From Microcoleus sp. LEGE 07076 (lineage in GTDB: Bacteria; Cyanobacteriota; Cyanobacteriia; Cyanobacteriales; Microcoleaceae), in NCBI RefSeq assembly GCF_015207455.1, contig NZ_JADEWV010000008.1, positions 1 through 62,587 on the forward strand: a DNA stretch of 62,587 nt, given 5' to 3'. Below are positions 52,992 to 62,139 of the stretch, in pieces; positions within the stretch are counted from its first letter, which is position 1; each line of letters begins with the position of its first letter. The notes under the pieces are model-generated. The model was not told the DNA's origin and did no database searches. It saw only the letters and a program-made list of their open reading frames with translations. A program made the translations under genes and the position numbers.

Positions 52992-53384
52992 TTAACCCGT
53001 GTGACCAGTTTCTAAGGCGCGGGGCCGGAGCCCAGAAGCGCCGTTACCCTGACCGATGTACTCGTGCCAGAGACGAGCCAGGTCTTGAGCTTGGTGCCGC
53101 CATTCGGGGAGGATTTGATACATCCGGCGGGGGCGGCCGCGTCCTTCTACTTTTTTCCAGTAACCGGTGATTACGGCTTCATCTTCAAGGAATTTCAGAG
53201 CGCTGTAGAGGACGGTATCAGAAAGCCGGTAGATGGGGAATTCCCTTTCTAATTGGCCGATGAGTTCTGTACCGTAGGAATCTCCGCGCAATAACACCGA
53301 GAGAATGTAGCACACTGCTAGTTCCTTGTTTAGATAAACAGGAGGGGGGTCTTGAAAAAATTGATAGATGTGTTCAAATTTCAT
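52992..53384 (-). CDS. PadR family transcriptional regulator
   Basis: A 130-aa winged-helix regulator. ELAVCYILSVLLRGDSYGTE is the usual PadR start, then IYRLSDTVLYSALKFLEDEA (recognition helix) and the wing YWKKVEGRGRPRRMYQI. The C-terminal helix used for dimer formation is short, and a Gly-rich tail follows. The ATG at 53384 has AGACAG upstream only, so translation may be weak. The 406-bp gap upstream holds no gene. Its targets and ligand are unknown. Confidence 0.9.
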   Translation of the reverse strand: MKFEHIYQFFQDPPPVYLNKELAVCYILSVLLRGDSYGTELIGQLEREFPIYRLSDTVLYSALKFLEDEAVITGYWKKVEGRGRPRRMYQILPEWRHQAQDLARLWHEYIGQGNGASGLRPRALETGHTG

Positions 53385-53790
53385 CTGTCTTGTCCGCTAG
53401 AAACTCTCGTGATACCGTCAGGTTAACGGGAGAGGAAAGCGGGGCGGGGTGTGCCGCTTCCTAATGATTAACTGGGAATGGAGGGAAACACAGGTGCAGT
53501 ATTTCCCGGCGTTGTGTCGCTCGCCCCAAACGCTTGTTTTGCACTTCGGTAATGTTGGCGTGGATCAAGGTTGAGGAGCGCTGACAACTAGCTTAACTTT
53601 CTTCCTCTTCCAATCTATCGCAGCGACTCTTGTCAAGTGTGCGATCGCCGCGGGCGAATTGCAGCTAATTTCGGAGTTGGTGTTTTAAAGGAAGCTGAGA
53701 ATTACCAACTTCCCCAAACCCTTATTTTGTCTTGGTTGTGCGCTGTAGATTGTCAGAGTATGCCGGCTTTTTGGGGCAAAAACTTTGCCT
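53385..53790. other. Intergenic region upstream of the PadR gene
   Basis: It contains GGTTAACGGGAGAGG...CTTCCTAATGATTAACT, a weak inverted pair near 53421-53472 that could be a regulator site. The rest is ordinary sequence with one GCGATCGCC. I see no ORF worth listing. Confidence 0.45.
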
Positions 53791-53994
53791 TTAAACCGGA
53801 CTGAGACCTAACATGGCACGCAGTGTAAAAGTTAGAAAAACAAAAGTCGCTACAATCGAAGTAATCAGGGCGATCGCTGTTGCGGGTCGATCGAGCAAAG
53901 GTCTGAGTCGCTCGAACAGAAAAAAGAAAATTCCCAAACATATCGTAATGAAAAAACGGGGGTAGCGAGAGATGTTATTAATGAAATCTTGCAT
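53791..53994 (-). CDS. ycf33: Ycf33/DUF751 family small membrane protein
   Basis: A 67-aa protein with FINNISRYPRFFITICLGIF at the start and two hydrophobic helices (about 12-30 and 42-60), the pattern of Ycf33, encoded in many plastid genomes and in cyanobacteria. Its role in the thylakoid is not known. I chose the ATG at 53994; the frame extends to 54042 but the extra residues are not conserved in such proteins. Confidence 0.82.
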   Translation of the reverse strand: MQDFINNISRYPRFFITICLGIFFFLFERLRPLLDRPATAIALITSIVATFVFLTFTLRAMLGLSPV

Positions 53995-54265
53995 GAGCTT
54001 GGTTGGGTAAAGTGTTACAGCTCGATCTTTGACTGGTAACACTTGTGAGCGAGTTTGACAATTTTGGCACAGCCGCAGCTAAATCTGCCTCCTCGGGCGA
54101 TCGGGCATTTTTGTCGGCGATGCTGACATATATAATTCTAACGAAAACTTTTGGTTGATCGAGCGCTGTCTGTTGAATGCCTAGGCACATCCGGTGACCA
54201 ATTCAGAAGTATTTATATTGAGTTCTAGTTGTGATAGATATTATAAGGCTGTTATTTCTCGATAA

Positions 54266-55141
54266 ATGTCTGCTTCCGCACCTTTTCCAGTCTTGCCGCG
54301 TCCATTTCTGAAATGGGCTGGAGGCAAAACTAGGTTGATTGAACAATATCAACCTTATTTTCCTAAAAAGTTCACAACTTACTACGAGCCTTTTTTGGGC
54401 GGCGGAGCTGTATTTTTTTACTTAGCACAACAGCACCCTTCTTTGCAAGCTGTGTTAACAGATGTTAATCTTGAGTTGATCAATGCCTATTGCTGCGTCA
54501 GGGAGCGAGTTGAGGAGCTGATTCTACTTTTAGAGGAGCATCAGTTAGAACACGCCAAGGACAATAAAGAGTATTATTACTGGGTGCGATCGCGCTCCTA
54601 CAAAAAAGATACAGAAAAAGCAGCACGCCTGATTTACCTCAATAAAACTTGTTACAACGGCCTCTACAGGGAAAACTCTAAAGGTCAATTTAATGTTCCC
54701 GCAGGCAGATACAAAAATCCTAACATCTGTAAACCAGATTTATTGCGATCGGTCTCATCTTTACTCGCCACCGCTAAAATTGAAGTAAGAAAATTCGATT
54801 TAGTGCTGGATTTTGCTAAAAGCAGCGAAGACTTTGTTTATTTCGATCCGCCCTATTATCCGATCAGTGCCACCAGTAACTTCACCGCCTACAACCGGGA
54901 TAATTTCAAAGAATCCGAACAGCTTAAACTGAGAGATGTTTTTGCAGAGCTTGCCCAACGGGGCGTCAAAATTATGCTGTCTAATTCTAACTGCGATTTT
55001 ATCAAAGAAATATACAGCGACAGTCAAGTTTTTCCTAAAAACACGATTCCCAAACTAATTGAAATATCAGCATCTCGGGGAATAAATTCTAATAGTGACA
55101 AGCGCGGCAAAGTCAAAGAATTATTAATAGTTTCAGTTTAA
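54266..55141 (+). CDS. Dam-type DNA adenine methyltransferase (N6)
   Basis: It methylates adenine in a short site, most likely GATC as in Dam, DpnM and cyanobacterial DmtA. Motif I/X region FLKWAGGKTRLI (14-25), YYEPFLGGGAVFF (39-51), and the catalytic DPPY at 194-197 are present. The 291-aa length is that of the D12-class family. GATC lies inside HIP1, which is abundant here, so its methylation would affect thousands of sites. A PD-(D/E)XK protein lies 0.8 kb downstream on the other strand and might be a former or real partner. Confidence 0.9.
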   Translation: MSASAPFPVLPRPFLKWAGGKTRLIEQYQPYFPKKFTTYYEPFLGGGAVFFYLAQQHPSLQAVLTDVNLELINAYCCVRERVEELILLLEEHQLEHAKDNKEYYYWVRSRSYKKDTEKAARLIYLNKTCYNGLYRENSKGQFNVPAGRYKNPNICKPDLLRSVSSLLATAKIEVRKFDLVLDFAKSSEDFVYFDPPYYPISATSNFTAYNRDNFKESEQLKLRDVFAELAQRGVKIMLSNSNCDFIKEIYSDSQVFPKNTIPKLIEISASRGINSNSDKRGKVKELLIVSV

Positions 55142-55964
55142 ATAAGCAGTTAACCAAAGTCTCTACCTAAACATATTTTGTACGGGCAACTCGTGATATC
55201 ATTTCTGGTTGCATCGGTATTAGACGTAATTGCAAAAATAGTTAGATAGTTAGGACGATGCTGAGAGCAACGTCCGATAAAAATCTTTTTTTCTTGTGGG
55301 ATGACACGCGAGCATCGTCCCAAAATTTGATTAAGGAATGAGAATTACATAACTTACCATCTTTATTGTTCTTGTGGGATGGGCTCTCCCGCCCATCCCA
55401 CAATTATGTGTACATTATTTAATTGACAGTCTATGGTTCAAACAGCGAGCTCTCAACAGTCAACAGGTAGGGGCGGTGCCTGTGAGTGCGGGCTCTTCTT
55501 AGCAGTCAGCAGCCAACCGTCAACGCCGTCAACATCAACAAAAGTGCAACCGGAATTGATATGACCTCATCAACCCGGTTTCTTCGTATATTTATCGTTA
55601 CTCAACTTAAAACTCCCCGAAACCGGGTTTCTCGCCTGTCAGGAGTCAGTAATCGGCGAAAAAAAGGAACAATTACCTATTGATTTTTCTTGAGTTTGGC
55701 GTTATATTATTAGATAATGGGACTGGTAACATAATTTTTATTTTTGTCACTATTCCCATTATTAGATTATACTTCTAAAAACGATCGCAGTCAAGCTATA
55801 AACCCGAAAAAAAAAGAGTTTTTTTTTAAAAGTTTTATAAATAAAAATATCAAAATGCTGCGCTACCGTGAATCATAGCAGTTTCCCGAAAAAATGCAAG
55901 TGTAGGGAAGCTCGAAAAGGCGATCGCGATCGGTCACGGACAAAGATTAATGCGTAATTCCTAA
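55142..55964. other. 823-bp gene-free stretch with hairpins and repeats
   Basis: GGACGATGCT (55253-55262) and AGCATCGTCC (55311-55320) can pair. A perfect 13-bp-arm hairpin lies at 55372-55403. Degenerate AGTCAAC and CAACCGGAATTGATATGA phrases follow (about 55440-55565), and the AAACCCGGTTT pair is at 55572-55629. An A/T-rich stretch with poly-A runs is at 55800-55860. A 65-codon ORF at 55486-55683 lies over these repeats and is not accepted. Confidence 0.55.
55372..55403. terminator. Perfect 13-bp-arm hairpin
   Basis: TTGTGGGATGGGC and GCCCATCCCACAA pair around TCTCCC, 230 bp after the methyltransferase stop. AATTATG follows, so there is no T-run. Its shape resembles dispersed cyanobacterial hairpin repeats. 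Confidence 0.6.
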
Positions 55965-56447
55965 TTATAAATGTTTGTTAGCCCAAGTAATAAAGCCTTC
56001 CAGCTTGTAAACTCCCAAAAGATTTTGATTGTCGGGAATTTGTTTTTTAAACCAGTCGATCGAACCTTGCCTCATACCGTCACCGCCCACGATCACAATA
56101 GTCGGCACTCGATAACAATTTTTAATATTTAAATTGAGGTAAGGATACTTCTCATCAACTGAACCTTTATCTTCTTGCCACTTGCATTCAACAATTAGAC
56201 CGAGAGGAAACGAACCAGAACCAACAATATAAAAATCGACATTTATTTCAGTTTCGTAAATGCTAGAACCGATATAAACCTGTTTAGCATATCGCTTGGG
56301 ATTTGTTGTGGAGAGTAAGAGCCAATCTCGCTTGCGCTTTTTCGGCAACTCGGGACATATTTCGAGATATCCGTGACCTCTCAACGTACCTTCTACAGTT
56401 GTTTCCAAAACAAAACCCGTTTTATTGGCTCTACAACCCCTATTCAT
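55965..56447 (-). CDS. PD-(D/E)XK nuclease-like protein, 160 aa
   Basis: The core SIYETEINVDFYIVGSG, then FPLGLIVECKWQEDKGSVDE has the acidic-lysine triad of the PD-(D/E)XK fold: D71, E87 and K89. E15 near the N-terminus may be the extra Glu of this fold. The following KYPYLNLNIKNCYRVPTIVIVGG is a strand-helix pair typical of restriction-like nucleases. Size fits a small endonuclease. The phosphoesterase gene ends 27 bp upstream on the same strand, and the Dam-type methyltransferase is 0.8 kb away on the other strand. Whether it cuts DNA and at what site is unknown. Confidence 0.75.
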   Translation of the reverse strand: MNRGCRANKTGFVLETTVEGTLRGHGYLEICPELPKKRKRDWLLLSTTNPKRYAKQVYIGSSIYETEINVDFYIVGSGSFPLGLIVECKWQEDKGSVDEKYPYLNLNIKNCYRVPTIVIVGGDGMRQGSIDWFKKQIPDNQNLLGVYKLEGFITWANKHL

Positions 56448-56474
56448 ATTGTTGGCTCCTAAATATAATGTGAA

Positions 56475-57410
56475 TTAAGTCGATCGCACTTGAATCATTC
56501 CTCTATCAAAAACCCGCTTGTCAGTACCGATACAACTGACAAACATCCGGTCTTGATAGACATCAAACGTCGCAAAACTCAGGAGGCTAGCAGAATACTC
56601 CGTCCACTCAGAACGCCCCACCGGACGAGTACCGCCGCCGGCCCCGCAAATTAAATAAGTCGTACCGTCAATCGATCGGGTGCGTTCGTAACTGTGTTCG
56701 TGTCCGTTGATATAAAGCTGCACGCCGTACTTTTGAAACAAAGGCTTCAAAGTGTCAATAAAAGGTTGATTCAATCCGTAGATGCCAGAAGAATAAATCT
56801 GATGGTGACCGAATACAACTTTCCAGGGTGCGGTGCTCTGACTCAACTCTTTTTCCAGCCAAACAAGCTGATTTTTCCAATCAGCATTGTGATTGGTATC
56901 TAAGGCAAAAAACTGTACCGGATCGCGCCGAAAAGTATAGTAGCGGCCTTGCATATTAAAACCCGCATATTTAACTTGCGGGTCGCCGTTAGCAGTGCGG
57001 ATGTCGTGATTTCCCAGACAAGCATAAAATTTTACGCCTTGCTGCAATAATGGCTGATAAGGCCGCTCAAAAACAGCATTAATTTTTTCAATTTCGCCGT
57101 TATTGTAGATATTGTCGCCGGCGAGAACAGCAACATTAAAAGGGTTTTCCCGGTGATACTGGGCCATCGCCTCAGCTACGGCATACTGACCTTCGGCACC
57201 GGTACCCGTGTCTGCGATCGAAATAAAGCGTAAAATAGGCGGTGAGGCCGGCAATTGGACGATCGTCCTTTGGCCCTCAACATTAGAAGGTACAGCAGCA
57301 TTCGCGTCTTTACCCCAGGAAGTCCGAAGCTGAAGCATTTTCCAGACTCCAGTAAAACCTAAGCTGCTGAGACTGGCTAAAACTAGAAAGTGACGGCGTT
57401 TAATGCTCAT
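56475..57410 (-). CDS. Tat-exported metallophosphoesterase (purple acid phosphatase-like)
   Basis: A 311-aa calcineurin-fold phosphoesterase with all metal-binding motifs: D67-TG (ADTGTG), GDN at 98-100, GNHD at 133-136, GHH at 201-203 and GHEH at 236-239. The N-terminus SIKRRHFLVLASLSSLGFTG is a twin-arginine signal, so folded protein is exported to the periplasm. It probably removes phosphate from an external ester. It is divergent from the 339-aa gene (102 bp), where the promoter must lie. No Pho box is evident by eye. Confidence 0.9.
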   Translation of the reverse strand: MSIKRRHFLVLASLSSLGFTGVWKMLQLRTSWGKDANAAVPSNVEGQRTIVQLPASPPILRFISIADTGTGAEGQYAVAEAMAQYHRENPFNVAVLAGDNIYNNGEIEKINAVFERPYQPLLQQGVKFYACLGNHDIRTANGDPQVKYAGFNMQGRYYTFRRDPVQFFALDTNHNADWKNQLVWLEKELSQSTAPWKVVFGHHQIYSSGIYGLNQPFIDTLKPLFQKYGVQLYINGHEHSYERTRSIDGTTYLICGAGGGTRPVGRSEWTEYSASLLSFATFDVYQDRMFVSCIGTDKRVFDRGMIQVRST

Positions 57411-57512
57411 GATGATTCAGTTAGAACTAATAAAATGATAAATTAAGGTTGAGATGGCTCAACTAAAATTTATCTTGTTTAGATATATTTGCAGGGCTCC
57501 AAGGTAAAGAAA

Positions 57513-58532
57513 ATGTCAGAAAAACCACTAAACCAACCAACTCCAGAAGCGTCTCAATCTCCGAAAGCGGAGGTTGACTCGGCGCCAAAGTCTGCCGCCA
57601 CAACCAGCCAAGCTCAAAAAACCGGCCCTGGGGGCAAAAATGAGAAAATCAAAGCTTTGATGTTCTCAATTCGGAATTTGGGAAAAAAGGGGAAAAATGT
57701 AGCAGCAGAAGCGCCGTTGCAGCCCCAAAAGCCGATCGCGCCCACCGCTGCTGACTCAGCAACAGTAATTCCTGGGGCTGTTGCTGCGGAAGTTAAAAGC
57801 GTTCTCCCGCCAAAAGCGGCAGTAAAATCCGATAAAAAGCCTGTATCAAAACCTGCAGGCGGCGGTTTTTTAGAGAAAGTCGGTGTACTTTGGAAGAGTA
57901 TTGTGCGGTTAGTGCGCGATTTGCTACCGCCATCTGCAAACGCCAAGCTGTCCGATCCAATTTTAAACGCCTCCTTAGCAGCAATTCTAATCGTTGCAGT
58001 CGGTTTAACTTTCAACAGTTTCTCAGCAAAACCGCCGGAAAAACTAGCAACAGCACCTTTGACAGCAGCGCCGCAGTCGCCCCCGCCTACCTTTGGAGAT
58101 TTTTTGCCAGACACAGCAAAATCACCAGAGGCGATCGCAAATTCTGAGCCAACACCCGCTAAATTCAAAAGCAAGTTGCCCGATTTAGTTGCTCCGCAAA
58201 AACCGCAAACTGTAGAAATTATCCCGCCGCCGCTGACGCCAGAACAGTCTCTGATTGCTGGAATTCAAAATCAAGTTACTGAAATTACCGATCGACTTGG
58301 CGGCGGTTTAGTTAAGTCTGTGGAAGCTAATTTTTCGAGCAGCATTTTGACGGTGAAAGTCGCTGAAGATTGGTACAAACTCAGCGATGTCGAGCAAAAT
58401 CAGCTAGCGACTAAAATGTGGAAGCAAGCTAATTCACTCGATTTCAGCAAGTTACAAATTGCGAATCTGGAAGGTAAGTTAATAGCTAGAAGTCCGGTTG
58501 TTGGTTCTGAAATGATTGTTTTGGAGAGATAA
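57513..58532 (+). CDS. Hypothetical protein with one membrane helix and disordered flanks
   Basis: A 339-aa protein. Residues 1-145 are Lys/Pro/Ala-rich and probably disordered, one TM lies at about 150-166 (LNASLAAILIVAVGLTF), a Pro-rich linker follows, and a folded C-terminal domain of about 95 residues begins at LTPEQSLIAGIQNQVTEI with ANFSSSILTVKVAEDWYKL. This layout resembles anchoring or envelope-linked proteins of cyanobacteria with an unknown output domain. I chose the ATG at 57513, which follows AAGGTAAAGA. No function can be assigned. Confidence 0.75.
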   Translation: MSEKPLNQPTPEASQSPKAEVDSAPKSAATTSQAQKTGPGGKNEKIKALMFSIRNLGKKGKNVAAEAPLQPQKPIAPTAADSATVIPGAVAAEVKSVLPPKAAVKSDKKPVSKPAGGGFLEKVGVLWKSIVRLVRDLLPPSANAKLSDPILNASLAAILIVAVGLTFNSFSAKPPEKLATAPLTAAPQSPPPTFGDFLPDTAKSPEAIANSEPTPAKFKSKLPDLVAPQKPQTVEIIPPPLTPEQSLIAGIQNQVTEITDRLGGGLVKSVEANFSSSILTVKVAEDWYKLSDVEQNQLATKMWKQANSLDFSKLQIANLEGKLIARSPVVGSEMIVLER

Positions 58533-58618
58533 ATGAGATTTTAAAATTTGCTATCTGTAAGTATATCTCACAGATGGTATCTTTCGGATATTGGGGGGAG
58601 AATGTATATTTGGCTGCG

Positions 58619-58777
58619 GGGTAATGGGTAATTGGTAATTGGCGATAGATTCGGGATCTATTACGCATTACCTATTACCTATTACCAAAGATTAGATGAA
58701 GTTATAGCCACAAGTTCAGGAGAGCCGAGCTGAAATGCGCTGTAACAAAATGCGAACAGTCAACAGTCAACAATTAA
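58619..58777. repeat. Opposed heptamer tracts between convergent genes
   Basis: GGTAATT units (58619-58640) follow the plus-strand gene; ATTACCT units (58664-58687) and AGTCAAC units (58757-58777) precede the PBP2 stop. On the sense strands of both genes they are T/G-rich. The first two can form a stem. Confidence 0.85.
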
Positions 58778-58784
58778 CTAATGA

Positions 58785-60599
58785 CTAGAAAGGCTTATTA
58801 GTAGGTTTAAAACCCTGTTTTTTGAAATAGGTTCTAAATACCTCTTGAGCAATTGGTGCCGCCGAAACAGAACCAAATCCACCGCCTTCAACAATAACTG
58901 CGATCGCCACTTCCGGCTTGTCAGCGGGAGCAAAACCTACATACATAGAATTGTCAGGATGACCGGGCATTTCCACAGTTCCAGTTTTACCAGCACTTAA
59001 AGGAATAGTACCGTCATTCATGCGTTTACCAGTACCTTTTTTCACCACGTCAATCAATCCCTGGCGAACTACGTTCAAAGTTCCCGGCTTAATACCTGTG
59101 GGAATTTTTTTGGTGACAGGAGTGTTGGTTTGAGAAGCCAACAAATGCGGCTGAACTCGATAACCGCCGTTAGCAATAGTTGACACCATCACTGCCAATT
59201 CTAGGGGAGTACAAAGTACCAAACCCTGACCGATCGCCATTGTCACCGTATCGCCGACGTACCAATCTTCCCCGTACATTTTCTGTTTCTCTGCTGGGAT
59301 CGGAACTTGACCGTGATTGGCTGCATCTAACCCCAAAAGCTCTAAATTAATAGTACCGCCAATGCCCATTTTTTTAGCCCATTTCGCCATTTGTTCCGGG
59401 CCGGCAGCCATGCCTACTTGATAGAAAAACGTATTGCTGCTGTAGGCTAAAGCATCGCGGAAACCGATAACGCCGTAACCGCCGCTGTGTTCGTTAAAGG
59501 TAATTCCGCCGATGTTAATTGAAGAAGAAGTTCCCAAAGTCGAGTCAGGAGAAAACTTGCCCGACTCTATCCCGGCTACAGAAGTTACAATTTTAAAAGT
59601 GCTGCCGACTGGATAGCCTTGAACTGCCCGATTTAAAAATGGTTTTTCTGGCCCTTGGAGTCGATCCCATTCTTTTTGAGTTACTTTGCGGGTGAAAATA
59701 TTGGGGTCAAAGGTAGGCCAACTCGCCATTGTTAAAAGCGCTCCGGTTTTCACGTCGATCGCCACAACTGCACCCAGGCGATCGCCCAAAGCCTTTTCGG
59801 CAGTTTTCTGCATATCTAAATCTAAAGTTAGCTGCACGGGTTTGCCGGGAACAGGATCTTTTACACCTAAATCTTGGATTTCCTCGCCCTTAGCATTCAC
59901 CTCGATCAAACGGTTTCCCCAAACGCCTTCTAAAGTTTTATTGGCTAATTTTTCAACTCCCATCTGACCGACGATCATTCCCATTGGATAGGTAGGATTA
60001 GCTTTTAATTCGTCTAAAGTAGCTTCGCCGACGTATCCCAAAAGGTGAGCTGCTAACTGCTGGTTGGGATTGTCTCGGCTCGATTCGGCGCGAATTTCAA
60101 CTCCCTGCAAAGTATTAGCTTGTTCTCCCAAGGCCACGAAAGTGCTGACATCGATATTTTTACTAATTCGCACTGGTAGGGCCGATCTGTAGCCAACTCC
60201 TTGGATTTTTTGGATGATTTCGGCTGCGGGAAGTTTGACGATTGGGCCGAGTGTAGCGGCGACTTCTTGCCACTCCTTGATCGATCGCTCTTTTGGCCAG
60301 AGATAGATCGATCGAGATACGCGGTTAGCGGCAAAAATTTTGCCGTTGCGGTCTAAAATTTGACCGCGATTCGCTGCTACCGAAACAGGGCGAATGCGGT
60401 TATTTTCAGCCCGCTGTCGGTTGTAAGCTCCTTGTACCAGTTGCAGTTCGGCGAGACGAAATATCGGCAGCGTCACCAAAGTAGTGACTAGCAGCATAAA
60501 AACCATCACTTGGAACGATCGGCTGCGCTGCCGCGCTGGATTATCGAAGCCATTTTTGTCGAATCGGACTTGAGAGTTAAAAGAAAAATCGCCAGCCAT
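58785..60599 (-). CDS. mrdA: Penicillin-binding protein 2 (transpeptidase)
   Basis: A peptidoglycan cross-linking enzyme of the class B PBPs needed for cell elongation. The 604-aa protein has one N-terminal membrane anchor (about 30-50), the pedestal domain with NRGQILDRNGKIFAANRVSR, and the transpeptidase domain with the SxxK motif S333-TFK, SSN at 387-389 and KTG at 538-540. The C-terminus ends soon after. I chose the ATG at 60599; the frame extends to a TTG at 60626. It is a partner of MurJ in wall synthesis. Its stop is followed by AGTCAAC units. Confidence 0.93.
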   Translation of the reverse strand: MAGDFSFNSQVRFDKNGFDNPARQRSRSFQVMVFMLLVTTLVTLPIFRLAELQLVQGAYNRQRAENNRIRPVSVAANRGQILDRNGKIFAANRVSRSIYLWPKERSIKEWQEVAATLGPIVKLPAAEIIQKIQGVGYRSALPVRISKNIDVSTFVALGEQANTLQGVEIRAESSRDNPNQQLAAHLLGYVGEATLDELKANPTYPMGMIVGQMGVEKLANKTLEGVWGNRLIEVNAKGEEIQDLGVKDPVPGKPVQLTLDLDMQKTAEKALGDRLGAVVAIDVKTGALLTMASWPTFDPNIFTRKVTQKEWDRLQGPEKPFLNRAVQGYPVGSTFKIVTSVAGIESGKFSPDSTLGTSSSINIGGITFNEHSGGYGVIGFRDALAYSSNTFFYQVGMAAGPEQMAKWAKKMGIGGTINLELLGLDAANHGQVPIPAEKQKMYGEDWYVGDTVTMAIGQGLVLCTPLELAVMVSTIANGGYRVQPHLLASQTNTPVTKKIPTGIKPGTLNVVRQGLIDVVKKGTGKRMNDGTIPLSAGKTGTVEMPGHPDNSMYVGFAPADKPEVAIAVIVEGGGFGSVSAAPIAQEVFRTYFKKQGFKPTNKPF

Positions 60600-60813
60600 A
60601 TTAATTAATCTGCTCTTTTTATCCAACTAACAGGTAGGGACGGTTGCCATCCGGATTATTTGGCGAAAGATGCAACAATTATAACTTCTCACTCTTTAGT
60701 GACAGACATAAAATCTGCCGATTGGCAGACCAATCTCGCAGATTTTGTGATTAAAGTAGATTTTAAATATCATCTTTTTGTGACAATTCAAATGTTAAGG
60801 AGGTACAGGCGCT

Positions 60814-61173
60814 GTGGAACCGATCGATTTTTTGATTGCTTGGCTGGTGACGGGCAGTAGCTTGCTGCTAATTTCTCAACTGCCGATCGGCGTGGAAATT
60901 GACAGCACACCGAAAGCAGTAATTTCCGCTGCTGTTTTGGGACTTTTGAATGTTTTAATCTTGCCACTTTTGAAAGCAGTTTTTTTTGTGCCGAACTTGC
61001 TGACGCTGGGATTGCTTTCGGGTGCGTTTGCTTTTGTAATGAACGCGATCGTTTTTGCCTCTGCTGCGAAGCTAGTTGAAGGATTTCGCTTGCGGATGGG
61101 TGTGTGGAGCGCGGTATTGGGGGCGATCGCCTTGGCAGCAGTTAGCAGCTTTATCAACGGCGCGCTGATTTAG
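60814..61173 (+). CDS. Phage-holin-family (superfamily IV) membrane protein
   Basis: A 119-aa protein with four hydrophobic helices (FLIAWLVTGSSLLLISQL, AVISAAVLGLLNVLILPLLK, LLTLGLLSGAFAFVMNAIV, GVWSAVLGAIALAAVSSFI). It matches the mycobacterial-type 4-TMS holin family that is common in cyanobacterial chromosomes outside prophages. Start is GTG at 60814, supported by AAGGAGGT 9 bases upstream (60797-60804). No lysis genes lie nearby, so a real holin role is unlikely; the function is unknown. Confidence 0.88.
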   Translation: MEPIDFLIAWLVTGSSLLLISQLPIGVEIDSTPKAVISAAVLGLLNVLILPLLKAVFFVPNLLTLGLLSGAFAFVMNAIVFASAAKLVEGFRLRMGVWSAVLGAIALAAVSSFINGALI

Positions 61174-61190
61174 CAATTTCCCCAGAAAAA

Positions 61191-61208
61191 GGGCGATTGA
61201 AATCGCCC
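61191..61208. terminator. Short hairpin after the holin-like gene
   Basis: GGGCGATT and AATCGCCC pair with a GA centre, 17 bp after the stop. Not followed by a T-run. Confidence 0.5.
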
Positions 61209-61299
61209 GATATTTCCACACCTTACCTTGGGCGTTTCGTTTCTCTAGAACCGATTTCAATCGCGAAATATTCCTTGTTTCTTCTTCTTTGTTCTTTCT

Positions 61300-61455
61300 G
61301 CCCTCTTCCTTCTTCCTAATGACTAATGACTAGCCTTCGGCTTCGAGCTTCGGCTGAAATGACTACTGACTACTGACTTCTTCCTGATGACTAATGACTA
61401 GCCTGCGGCTAAAATGACTACTGACTTCTTCCTGATGACTAATGACTAATGACTA
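61300..61455. repeat. ATGACTA/CTACTGA repeat tract downstream of nanE
   Basis: ATGACTA, CTACTGACT and CTTCTTCCTG units recur in blocks between the holin-like gene and nanE stops. TAGCCTTCGGCTTCGAGCTTCGGCT and TAGCCTGCGGCTAAAA phrases lie between the blocks. On the nanE sense strand the units are TAGTCAT, T/G-rich. Confidence 0.8.
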
Positions 61456-61463
61456 CTGACTTC

Positions 61464-62138
61464 TTACTTCCCAATCACCGACTTATAGGCTGTCACCTTG
61501 AGATCAATTCCAGTAATATCTGTGCCGACAACCACAGCCGCCGCTCCTAAATCCAATGCTTTTTTAGCCATTAAGGGTGCTGCGATCCCGCCTTCGCAGA
61601 TAACCGGAACCTTAAGCTTTTCTACCATTTGGGCGAGCAAATCAAATCCGGGCGGCGAGAAACTTTGCGTCTGGGGAGTGTAGCCAAAAAGAGTAGTTGC
61701 GACAGTATCTGCACCAGCTTCGGCAGCCGCGATTGCGGCTTCGATTGTATCGACATCCGCCATCACCAACTTCCCTAATTCGCTGTGAATTCGCGCGATT
61801 AAGGTTTTTAACTCTTCGCCGGCAGGACGGTTTCGCAAAGTCGCGTCAACGGCGATAATATCGGCTCCTGAAGTGGCGATCGCCCGCGCGTCTTCAAACC
61901 GAGGAGTAATGTAAATCTCGCATCCCGGCAATTGCCGCTTCCAAATCCCAATTATTGGAGCAGATACCTGTTTTCGCACCGCCGCAACGTGATCGGGAGA
62001 ATCAATCCGCACCCCGGCAGCACCTCGATTGACAGCGGCGCGAGCCATTGCCGCGATCGCGATCGGATCGTGCAGCGGCGAATCAGCAGGTGCTTGACAA
62101 GAAACAATTAATCCTGTAGGAATTTGACAATTAATCAT
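61464..62138 (-). CDS. nanE: N-acylglucosamine-6-phosphate 2-epimerase
   Basis: It converts N-acetylmannosamine-6-phosphate to N-acetylglucosamine-6-phosphate, the step that returns sialic-acid or amino-sugar carbon to wall precursor metabolism. The 224-aa length is typical. Signatures: GLIVSCQAPADSPL at the start, AAGVRIDSPDHVAAVR, APIIGIWKRQLPG, GADIIAVDATLRNRP, LVMADVDTIEAAIAAAEAGA, and the phosphate-binding CEGGIAAP and VVVGTDIT. No nanA or nanK is in the window. The ATG lies right beside GGGAATTGG heptamers with no clear ribosome binding site. Confidence 0.94.
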   Translation of the reverse strand: MINCQIPTGLIVSCQAPADSPLHDPIAIAAMARAAVNRGAAGVRIDSPDHVAAVRKQVSAPIIGIWKRQLPGCEIYITPRFEDARAIATSGADIIAVDATLRNRPAGEELKTLIARIHSELGKLVMADVDTIEAAIAAAEAGADTVATTLFGYTPQTQSFSPPGFDLLAQMVEKLKVPVICEGGIAAPLMAKKALDLGAAAVVVGTDITGIDLKVTAYKSVIGK

Positions 62139-62139
62139 G

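Noticed and set aside
60814-61173. Prophage or lysis module based on the holin-family protein
   Set aside because: No endolysin, terminase, capsid or integrase is near; this family is common in cyanobacterial chromosomes.
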